From the NCBI GenBank assembly GCA_002371825.1, contig DFHF01000008.1, forward strand, positions 45,473-109,472: a DNA stretch of 64,000 bases, read 5' to 3'. A program made the position numbers and the translations under genes. Under the pieces are notes generated by a model. The model was not told the DNA's origin. It saw only the letters and a list, made by a program, of their open reading frames with translations, and did no database searches. The number at the start of each line of letters is the position of its first letter. The first letter of the stretch is position 1. This DNA comes from Ruminococcus flavefaciens. Lineage in GTDB: Bacteria > Bacillota > Clostridia > Oscillospirales > Ruminococcaceae. Positions 51,185-58,506 of the stretch are shown one piece after another.

Positions 51185-52018
51185 TCATAGCTTTTTCAAG
51201 GGGATCCAGATATAGCTGATCGTGTCAGCAGGATCTTTTGCCGGCGGCAGGTAAACTTCCAATGAATAATTGCCTGCTAATTCATAGCCCTGCAAAGAGG
51301 GGAGCCACTCCGACCAGATCTGTGTATTGACTGTCTGTATACTGCCCGGCAGAGGCCCTTTGCACTTGAACACAGCCCATAGTCCGCCGGGGATCTGGTA
51401 CACTTCGCAGTCCGCCGGGATATCATCCCACGGCATATACAGGTCAGCTATCCAGTAGTAAAAATTCTTTCCGTCCATATCAGTGCTGATGCCGAACATC
51501 CCTTTTAAGCCCTTCATATCCGACATCCACTCGTTCCAGAATTCAGGGACTTCTGTATAATTCGTCTCTGTATTGAAACTCTTTTTGATGCCGATAACTG
51601 TAAACGGAGCCTTTTCCACAATTTTATAATCCAGCATACTTCCGCCCTCCAATGTGATCTTGATATGGAGCGGAGCAAATGATCTCAGATTTGCTCCGGA
51701 TTCTCTTGCCTGTGACGGTGAGATGCCATGAAAGCGCTGGAAGGCTTTTGCAAAGCTGTCAGGAGAATCGTAGCCGTACTTCATGGCTATGTCGATCACT
51801 TTGCGGTCAGAGCAGGCCAGATCCTGTGCAGCCAGCGTCATGCGGCGGGCACGGATGTATTCTCCGACGGTCATACCACACATAGCGCCGAAGATACGCT
51901 GATAATAAAAGGGCGAAAGCGCTGCTTTCATTGCTATATCCTTAATATCAAGTGTCTCTGACAGGTTCTGTTCAATATGATCGATAGAAGCCTGAAATCC
52001 TTCGATCCAGTCTTTCAT
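51185..52018 (-). CDS. AraC-family regulator with GyrI-like effector domain
   Basis: A 277-residue regulator. Two helix-turn-helix motifs are present in residues ~20-105 (LDIKDIAMKAALSPFYYQRI and IDIAMKYGYDSPDSFAKAF), followed by a GyrI-like small-molecule-binding domain (KIVEKAPFTVIGIKKSFNTE, then PEFWNEWMSD...). Such proteins sense drugs and other amphipathic molecules. GAGGTGAC precedes the ATG at 52018. It is directly upstream of the MutS-like gene with a 12-base gap, so the pair is probably one transcript controlled by this regulator. Confidence 0.9.
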   Translation of the reverse strand: MKDWIEGFQASIDHIEQNLSETLDIKDIAMKAALSPFYYQRIFGAMCGMTVGEYIRARRMTLAAQDLACSDRKVIDIAMKYGYDSPDSFAKAFQRFHGISPSQARESGANLRSFAPLHIKITLEGGSMLDYKIVEKAPFTVIGIKKSFNTETNYTEVPEFWNEWMSDMKGLKGMFGISTDMDGKNFYYWIADLYMPWDDIPADCEVYQIPGGLWAVFKCKGPLPGSIQTVNTQIWSEWLPSLQGYELAGNYSLEVYLPPAKDPADTISYIWIPLKKL

Positions 52019-52239
52019 AACTGTCACCTCATTAAGTTCAAATTAATTATATCACATCATAGCGTTTTCATCCCGACTTTTTCTGCGCTCTTTGTCAGGT
52101 ACGGAATGATAGTATTGGCTCTATCTATTATTATACTAAAATCTGCCGCTAAAATCAAGCGGCAGTTATGTTGGCTATGACTCCTGTGGATGATTATTCA
52201 TAGGGAGGATTAATAGGATTTAAGTCTTTCTGTCATATA

Positions 52240-52330
52240 GGATCACACTACTCTTAAACAAGCTGCGGACACTGCTTTTTTATTTTGAGTTTTATCACGC
52301 TATAAAATTACACTACCCTCAAACGTGTAA
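52240..52330. repeat. short direct repeats near the IS fragment
   Basis: ACACTACTCTTAAAC (52245-52259) and ACACTACCCTCAAAC (52310-52324), same orientation, 65 bases apart, with a third related ACTACCCTATC near 52360. They may be ends of a lost insertion sequence. The rest of 52028-52334 holds the AraC leader, a stem TGCCGCT...AGCGGCA near 52142-52166, and no gene. Confidence 0.35.
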
Positions 52331-52334
52331 AATA

Positions 52335-52976
52335 TCATGAGCAGAATTCAAAGGGTTTTACTACCCTATCACCGCTTTTTAAGTAATAGCTTACGAGCTC
52401 AAAGGCATCAAAATTACATTTCCATTCAATAAGACTATCTGTACACTCCTCAAGAAGTTTGACCGCTTCATTAATAAACGGAGAAACGTTTTTTCAGTTT
52501 ATAAATCCGCTGTTATCGGAGTATTGCCAAACCAATGATTTAAGCTGAGACTTATACTCAGCTATGTTTATGCTATCGTTTTCACTGTCAATAAAGCGGA
52601 TAAAGCGCTCTTTCAGTCCGGAGTCATATCTCATCGCATTTATGAGAAATTTCTTTAACTGCTCAGGAGATGTACTGTCAATAAGACTTTCAATATCGTT
52701 ATAATGCAGCTTTGAATGATTTTGTAAGTCCTCAAACAAATATAATACAGCAGCCATATGCTTACAAGTATTGCCGTCAGAAGCATATGGACAATTGCAG
52801 TACATATCCTCAATTTCTCCGTCAGAGAAGTAAATGTTTACCTCATAGTCGTCTGAACCTGAAACCACTGCATTTACTTCATCAGCCGATAAGTTAAGTA
52901 TCTCAGCTTTCTTATTTCGGTGATAGTCAAATCCTCGTTCAAGGATAACGGGATTAAATAATTTCTTCCAATCCAT
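52335..52976 (-). pseudogene. SWIM zinc-finger protein, interrupted by TGA
   Basis: The first 160 codons (52976 to 52494) encode a SWIM-type zinc-finger protein, with MYCNCPYASDGNTCKHMAAV (CxCxnCxH). The frame then meets TGA after NSGFIN. Beyond it the same frame stays open for another ~51 codons with similar character (EAVKLLEECTDSLIEWKC, DAFELVSYYLKSGD), ending at 52335. SWIM proteins of this sort are usually far longer. The gene therefore looks like a nonsense-broken, 3'-truncated remnant. The first reading frame has a valid start but only a weak upstream site. Confidence 0.75.
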
Positions 52977-53106
52977 TGCTGCTCCCTATTGCTCAGCTGC
53001 GGTCATAATGATGATCGATTATCGCTCTCAGATTATCATAAACAAAAGACTGTGCCTGCACTGAATACAGATTAAGATAATATTCTGTTCCTCGCTGACT
53101 TGTTTT

Positions 53107-53636
53107 AAAGAAAAGCGAAAAAGAATATTCTGAAACAGCAATTCAAAGCCGATTCACCAAATAGGGTGTGGGTTAGCGATGTTACCGTTTTTAGCTATGG
53201 CGACTATTATTACTATATATGCGCAATAATTGACCTGTTTTCTCGCAAAGTTGTAGCATACCACATCAGCAAGCATAACAGCACTCAGCTTGTGAAGCCA
53301 ACTATGAAAAAAGCAATCACAGCAAGAAAGCCGTCAAACGGTCTGATTTTTCACACGGATAACGGCAGTAATTTCTGTTCAAGGAAGTTTGAAAAATATC
53401 TGAAAGATAATGAGGTGGTACATTCGTTTTCACGTTCAGGCACTCCTCACGATAACGCAGTTGCCGAATCATTCTTTTCATCTTTAAAGCAAGAAGAATT
53501 ATATCGCAGGATAATAAACAGTGAGGCGGAGCTTTACAGGATAATTGAGAATTATATCAACTTCTATAATTCCGAGCGCCTACATTCAGCCAATCACTAT
53601 AAATCGCCAGATGAATGCGAAGAAGAATATTATTGA
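53107..53636 (+). mobile_element. IS3-family transposase fragment
   Basis: The C-terminal catalytic part of an IS3 OrfB: NRVWVSDVTVF (first Asp), IDLFSRKVVAYHISKH, LIFHTDNGSNFC (second Asp), FSRSGTPHDNAVAESFFSSLKQE (Glu) and YINFYNSERLHS. The DDE residues are present, but the reading frame begins after a stop at ~53106 with only KADSPN-like sequence before WVSDVT. The N-terminal helical region, OrfA and terminal repeats are missing, so it is a non-autonomous remnant. It lies between the broken SWIM gene and the nitrogenase-like genes, marking a rearranged locus. Confidence 0.88.
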
Positions 53637-53645
53637 TGTCCCAAC

Positions 53646-53782
53646 TATCTCTTGAATATATCTGCTTGTCTTTTTGCCGTGATACTGCGTTAGAAATCCT
53701 TGCCTTGCGTCAGCAAGGCGGCGGCTTTCTGCCTTGTCTCACGACAATAATCCTGCGCATCTATTCTTCAAGATTTAATTGG
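53646..53782. repeat. short MITE-like element next to the IS3 fragment
   Basis: Ends are ATCTCTTGAATATATCTGC and GCATCTATTCTTCAAGATTT, imperfect inverted copies. The middle contains TTGCCTTGCGTCAGCAAGGCGG hairpins. No gene is visible in 53637-53985 apart from this element and the terminator at 53928. Confidence 0.45.
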
Positions 53783-53927
53783 TACATCAATATAAAAAAT
53801 GAAAAAAGTGCAGAACAATTCGATTTTTATTTACAGAATTCAGATTTTTAGTCGTATCATAACCAATTATTTCTGATAAAAAGAAAAGCCGTAATTGCCA
53901 ATATATAGGCAACAACAGCTTGTAAAT

Positions 53928-53964
53928 GAAAAACCTTTCTGAACGTGCGGGTTCAGAAAGGTTT
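53928..53964 (-). terminator. terminator of the nitrogenase-like operon, repeat copy B
   Basis: AAACCTTTCTGAAC and GTTCAGAAAGGTTT stem. Flanks TAAATGAAAAACC and GTT(T/A)AG(T/C)CATAT match copy A at 49396. Confidence 0.6.
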
Positions 53965-53985
53965 AGTCATATCAATTTAACAGAA

Positions 53986-55326
53986 TTATTTTCCTCCTAC
54001 AGTTGATGTATAAATCTTTTCAAGAAGCGTCAATGCTCCCCGATAGCCGATATAGCTGCGATTGATGACTACCTCCTCCGTAGCAGGTGTACCGACCTCA
54101 AGAAGGAGTCCACGGCGCTCCGCTGCAATATCCCTTTCCCATGATGTACCAAGAATAAGCGGAACGCTCGAACCAAAATCCGTATCATATAATGCCTGCT
54201 CGATAAGATAGCCGTCCTCAATATATTCGGGTTCTATCTCGACGCCATCTGTCAGGTCATGATATAATGCGGAGATATCCTCACGATATTTTTCAGGCGG
54301 ATCCTCCGTGATGATCTGCCGTACAGGAATGAGTCCGACCTGATCCGAAAGGAATTTTGTAAGAGCAATGTTATAGGAGCTTTCGCCGACTGCTGCAAAT
54401 TTGGAGGGAAGGCCGAACCAGTATTCCGCAAAGAAATCCGCAAAATGCTCCAGATAATAGTAGTATTCATGAGCTTCCTGTTCGATGAAACGTTCTGCCT
54501 TATCTGGTGAGATACCTGAAAACTCCACGACTTTGCGAAGGAATTCCGAGGTAGCTTCTTCCCCGACGGGCAATACCGGAATGTGAAGATACGGCTGCCC
54601 GTATTTCTGCTCAAGATGCTTTGCTATGTCTACACCGACCCACGGTGAAACAACAAGATTGAACGCTGCCTTTGGAATGTTTTTCCATTCGGAAAGTCCT
54701 TTGCTTTTCGGACCGAAGAATATATTGACTTCAAATCCGGCACCCTCCAGCACACGTTTCAGTTCTGCAATATCACCACGCCAGAAGGTATTGAAATACG
54801 GTACCTCAGACCAGAGGTTAATGAGCGTTTTGCGCCGTTTTCCCTTATAGCTGCCTACATACTGATCTATGATGGCTTTTACAACTATCTCATGCCCACG
54901 TACATTATTTCCCTTAAAACCTGCAGTATCTGCATAGATCACATTGTAGCCCTGATTTCTGTAACTCTTGACAACGCTGGCAACATCATCACCGATCAGC
55001 TCACCTGAACAGCCTGTCAGCACTACAAACAGATCGCCCTTTACAATTTTCAGGGATGATTTTATTAATCCGTCCAGTTTTTTTGCGCCGCCGAATACGA
55101 CCTCGTTTTCGCCAAAATTCACGCTTGGCATATCACCGCCGCTCGCCACGCCAGAGCCCTGAAATCCGTTTGAACCGGAAAGTCCGAAATACTGTTTGTC
55201 AACACATCCGGGACCGCAGTTAGCGATCGGAACAGCACCGGGAATAGCCGCCACCGTATAAGCTGCACCGATCGCACAGCCATAGCGTGGATGAACGATC
55301 GTATTGCTTTTTGTCTGTTTAGCCAT
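53986..55326 (-). CDS. nitrogenase-like protein, NifK-type (component 1 beta)
   Basis: A 446-residue protein of the nitrogenase component 1/oxidoreductase superfamily. Three cysteines near the N-terminus and middle (YGC at 17, NCGPGC at 37 and 41, LTGCSGELIGDDV at 106) correspond to the P-cluster-ligand positions; the last one, with GDD, is diagnostic. The N-terminus is shorter than in NifK. The C-terminal half (VIYADTAGFKG, LPVGEEATSEFL, LILGTSWERDIA) keeps the superfamily fold. The ATG at 55326 has GGAGG upstream and overlaps the partner's stop by eight bases (ATGGCTAA). It should pair with the protein at 55319-56902 as a heterotetramer. It falls outside canonical NifK; substrate unknown. 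Confidence 0.85.
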   Translation of the reverse strand: MAKQTKSNTIVHPRYGCAIGAAYTVAAIPGAVPIANCGPGCVDKQYFGLSGSNGFQGSGVASGGDMPSVNFGENEVVFGGAKKLDGLIKSSLKIVKGDLFVVLTGCSGELIGDDVASVVKSYRNQGYNVIYADTAGFKGNNVRGHEIVVKAIIDQYVGSYKGKRRKTLINLWSEVPYFNTFWRGDIAELKRVLEGAGFEVNIFFGPKSKGLSEWKNIPKAAFNLVVSPWVGVDIAKHLEQKYGQPYLHIPVLPVGEEATSEFLRKVVEFSGISPDKAERFIEQEAHEYYYYLEHFADFFAEYWFGLPSKFAAVGESSYNIALTKFLSDQVGLIPVRQIITEDPPEKYREDISALYHDLTDGVEIEPEYIEDGYLIEQALYDTDFGSSVPLILGTSWERDIAAERRGLLLEVGTPATEEVVINRSYIGYRGALTLLEKIYTSTVGGK

Positions 55327-56902
55327 CGTATTTTCCTCCGTTTTCCTCATGAATCGGCTCGTTTAGCAGCTCTGGCTTTCTTGCCAGAATGAAAGGATCT
55401 TTCTGGCTGAGCCACCAATTCGTGTAGCCCAGATCAGTATGTCGTGAAAGCACCTGATTGAATTTCTTTCTTGCAACTATATCAAGCAATATTTCACCCA
55501 CACGGATAATGCCGTCATAACCAACGGGGAAATGCTCATCACCCATTGCAAGTGCCGGAATACCGAGTTTTGCGGCGACAGGTGCCAGTCCGTTATGTCG
55601 GATTATTACGAAATCCGTCCTGACACGCTTTAAAATGGCATAAAGCTGGAATGGCTGGGTTTTACTTACTGTAAAGTGAGGGATATTGCCATAGGTATCC
55701 ACAAGATATTTAAGTGTATCCTGATGCTCGTGACCGCTGTCATACACCGGATCGTGGTGGAATACGATAGAACCCTCAACTCCAAGTCCAAGCTCACGCA
55801 GTACAGAAATAAGACCGTGTGCATAGGAAGAACCGGTCATAACAAAGCCGTTTAGTCCCTTGAGCTTTTCACGCAGCTCATCCAGCTTTGGCTGGATGCG
55901 TTCGTGTTCAGATCTGATATATTCTTCGGTCTCAGTTTCTTTTCCAACGATCTTTGCAATTGCCCGAAGCCAGTCATCAGTAGCGGCAATTCCATAGGGC
56001 TGCGGTGCATCTATCTGCGGAACACCGAAATGCTCTTCCAATGCGGTTGCCATATAAGAGCCGAGAGTATGGCAGAATGTGGCTGTTGCAACAGCTTCAG
56101 ATGCCTGTGCAAGCTCATCGTAGCTTGCCATATCTATCATGTAATTTACCCGAAGCCTCAGCGGCTTAAGAATATCAGTAAAATAATCCGTACCCCACAG
56201 CGCAACTATATTTATAAGATCAGGCTGTTTCTTCGGATTACGCTTGACGATCTGGCGGACAACACCGTGCTGGGAAATATCAAAGCCGGTGCTCCAATGC
56301 TTTGAACGGAAGCCTTCACAGTGCAGAGGGACTATCGGAATACCGAGCTCAGCTTCCTTTTCATCAGCAATGCTGTCAATATCCTCGCCAATGATAGCGG
56401 TGGAGCAGCTCATAGAGATAAAGATAGCTTTTGGGTGATACCGGTCATAGGCATCCTGGATCGTCTGACGCAGACGGTCACTTGCACCGAATACCATGTC
56501 CCTTTCCTTTAGATTTGTACTGAAGATATGCAGATTTTCAACGGGCTTTCCTCTGCGTACAAGTCCCATTTTATAGCCCAGATTGAAACGGGCATGGTTT
56601 GCAGAGCAGCCGATAGGTCCGTGATCTATGAGGATACAGTCTGTGATGTTGCCGATCTGACAGCCGACAATTGCATTTGCACACATCGTCTGCTGTGAAA
56701 ACGGCATATTCAGCTCGCAAAGCTGGCAAAGCCTGCCCTTGCCGCCTGCACAGCCTTTCTGCTTTTCCCCCTTGCCACGTTGTTCATAATTCGATGCCTC
56801 TACCAGTTCTGATGCGCTTCCGTCCCATGAGGTGATGGAGCCAATACGCATTTCACGGTTCTCGCAGGCTGTCATATCAAGATTAATTGTTCGTTTGGCC
56901 AT
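55319..56902 (-). CDS. nitrogenase-like protein, NifD-type (component 1 alpha)
   Basis: A 527-residue protein of the nitrogenase component 1 family. CQLC near 59-62 and C74, C81, C89 form a Cys-rich N-terminus. Cysteines at the P-cluster positions are in GPIGCSANHARFNLG (99) and SMSCSTAIIGEDID (166). ATATFCHTLGSYMATALEE (Cys 277) aligns with the NifD helix carrying the cofactor ligand Cys 275. GDEHFPVGYDG near 457 lies where NifD has its cofactor His region. This suggests an enzyme with a P-cluster and a metal cofactor, related to group IV or MAR-type nitrogenase-like enzymes rather than true nitrogenase. AAAGGAAAA precedes the ATG. The permease gene lies 44 bases upstream. Confidence 0.85.
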   Translation of the reverse strand: MAKRTINLDMTACENREMRIGSITSWDGSASELVEASNYEQRGKGEKQKGCAGGKGRLCQLCELNMPFSQQTMCANAIVGCQIGNITDCILIDHGPIGCSANHARFNLGYKMGLVRRGKPVENLHIFSTNLKERDMVFGASDRLRQTIQDAYDRYHPKAIFISMSCSTAIIGEDIDSIADEKEAELGIPIVPLHCEGFRSKHWSTGFDISQHGVVRQIVKRNPKKQPDLINIVALWGTDYFTDILKPLRLRVNYMIDMASYDELAQASEAVATATFCHTLGSYMATALEEHFGVPQIDAPQPYGIAATDDWLRAIAKIVGKETETEEYIRSEHERIQPKLDELREKLKGLNGFVMTGSSYAHGLISVLRELGLGVEGSIVFHHDPVYDSGHEHQDTLKYLVDTYGNIPHFTVSKTQPFQLYAILKRVRTDFVIIRHNGLAPVAAKLGIPALAMGDEHFPVGYDGIIRVGEILLDIVARKKFNQVLSRHTDLGYTNWWLSQKDPFILARKPELLNEPIHEENGGKYDG

Positions 56903-56946
56903 ATTATTTTCCTTTCAATTTTATTGTGGTGCTGCCTATACAATTG

Positions 56947-57882
56947 TTATACCGGTGCTCTCCAGCGCAGCAGAAAATCCTGAATTTTTTTGATAATAAA
57001 AGAGATCAGGCATATAGTGATGCCGAGCACGAATATAGCAGGGATCACACGCTTATAATTGGCAAAATTTGAAAAATTCCATATATAGAATCCAAGACCC
57101 GGATTTGTCGAATCTGCGGCGATCATTTCTGCCGATGTCAGCAGTATGAAAGAGATGCCCAGTCCCTGGTTAGCGCCGTTGAATATGTATGGCAGTGCGC
57201 CGGGCAGGATCACATGGGATAACATAGATACACGGCCGACACCAAGTGCTTTCGCTGAATCGAGTATCCCACGCTCTATGTTTACAACGCCCGTCATAGT
57301 ACCGGATAAAATGGGCCAGAAGGAAGCTACGAATATGATAAACAGCTTGGCACCGCTCATAGTCGGAAGAAAGGCGATCGCATAGGGAATGTACACGATC
57401 GGCGGTATCGAGCTTACAAAACGCACTACATAATTCGCAGTTGAACGGACCGGCTTTAACCAGCCAAGTACCAATCCCGAAGGTATCGCAATAACAAGAG
57501 CAAGCAGGAATCCCTTCAGGATCGTTCTTAGTGATATTTTCACAGCTGCCAGCAGCGGTTCTTCATCCTTGATCAACTGATAAAGCACTACTCCGGGAGC
57601 CGGAAACATTTTTGCATTCAGCCTGTCAAGTTTCGGTCCAAACAATACCCACAGGATCAAAACCACCTCAATAACTCCCAGAAGTTTCCCTACCTCAGAG
57701 ACTGTATCCGTTTTTTTGCTGAATACTGCAACAAGAAGAAAGAATGCTTCCAGTATTACAGCAAAACCGATCACATAGTTCGCATAGAATTCACCCTCTT
57801 TGGCATCCGGGATAAGCTGAACAAGGAGCAAAAGCAGGAAGAATAAATGCGGCACTCTGATAAAGCGCTCTTTCAGAGTCAT
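56947..57882 (-). CDS. ABC permease, nitrate/sulfonate/taurine type
   Basis: A 311-residue integral membrane protein of the SsuC/TauC/NrtB family. The N-terminus has additional helices (PHLFFLLLLLVQLIP, YVIGFAVILEAFFLLVAVF, LGVIEVVLILWVLFG), then the typical core with the EAA loop (DSAKALGVGRVSMLSHVILP-GALPYIFNG). It overlaps the ATPase stop by four bases (ATGA). In the importer, it would take up an oxidised sulfur or nitrogen compound for the nitrogenase-like enzyme encoded downstream. A substrate-binding protein gene is not in the window. Confidence 0.88.
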   Translation of the reverse strand: MTLKERFIRVPHLFFLLLLLVQLIPDAKEGEFYANYVIGFAVILEAFFLLVAVFSKKTDTVSEVGKLLGVIEVVLILWVLFGPKLDRLNAKMFPAPGVVLYQLIKDEEPLLAAVKISLRTILKGFLLALVIAIPSGLVLGWLKPVRSTANYVVRFVSSIPPIVYIPYAIAFLPTMSGAKLFIIFVASFWPILSGTMTGVVNIERGILDSAKALGVGRVSMLSHVILPGALPYIFNGANQGLGISFILLTSAEMIAADSTNPGLGFYIWNFSNFANYKRVIPAIFVLGITICLISFIIKKIQDFLLRWRAPV

Positions 57883-58391
57883 ACCGCCACCTCCCTTTCG
57901 TGATCCGCATTATAAAACGTTTCTAAAACCTTACTTCGGAAATCCTTGTACTCTTCGGTATTTAGCAGAAGGTCACGATCACGGGGACGCTTGAAAGGCA
58001 CCAGGACCTCACGGTATATTCTGCCGGGATTTGGCTGCATTATGACTATACGGTCAGAAAGATAGATCGCTTCATCAACATCGTGTGTTACGAATACTAC
58101 AGTTTTTTTCTCTCCCTTTTCACTGCGCCAAAGGGATAGCAGCAGCTTTTGAAGTGACGCTCTTGTTCGTGGATCGAGCGCTCCAAACGGCTCATCCATA
58201 AGAAGTATATCAGTATTCATTGCAAGCGCACGGGCTATCGCAACTCTCTGCTGCTGACCGCCGGAAAGCTGCATAGGAAACTTATTCTTATACTGAGTCA
58301 GCTCTACCTTATCCAGGAATCTTTCAGCCCTCTCACGCCGCTGATCCCGTGAGAGTTTCTTCTCCGTCTGCTCAATGCCATAAGCAGGCGT
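57879..58391 (-). pseudogene. ABC importer ATPase, 5'-truncated (SsuB/TauB-like)
   Basis: Only the C-terminal part of the ATPase remains: AYGIEQTEKKLSRDQ (the region after the Q-loop), the signature MQLSGGQQQRVAIARAL, Walker B in DILLMDEPFGALDP, and VFVTHDVDEAIYLSDRI. Walker A and Q-loop are missing. Upstream of ~58391 the frame meets a TAG within a few codons, and the sequence there instead encodes the start of another gene, so the ATPase has been cut by recombination. An internal ATG at 58274 cannot give a functional ATPase. The permease start overlaps its stop. Confidence 0.85.
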
Positions 58392-58506
58392 TTCCGTCTA
58401 CGCAGACGAGCTCAACTTCCGCAGGAATACCTTCACTTGTGAAGAGCCCTGTATACGTTGTTTTTCCGTTAGCCATTATAGCCTGTGTTGATATTACCTT
58501 TTTCAT
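58372..58506 (-). CDS. 44-residue truncated ORF at the junction
   Basis: The frame begins MKKVISTQAIMANGKTTYTG, with GGAAGGGAG upstream, and its ATG overlaps the stop of the methyltransferase gene (ATGA). It reads through the junction at ~58391 and stops 18 bases inside the ATPase remnant, so its 3' part has been lost. It was probably the next gene of the mobile block; family unknown. The segment before the junction has beta-strand character (TYTGLFTSEGIPAEVELV). Confidence 0.55.
   Translation of the reverse strand: MKKVISTQAIMANGKTTYTGLFTSEGIPAEVELVCVDGNACLWH

Noticed and set aside
53986..56902. True nitrogen-fixing nitrogenase
   Set aside because: Sequences depart from NifDK outside the cluster ligands and there are no nifH, nifB, nifE or nifN genes in the window.
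57879..58274. 131-residue ABC ATPase as a complete gene from the ATG at 58274
   Set aside because: It starts at the signature motif and lacks Walker A; homology continues upstream to ~58391, so it is a truncated gene.
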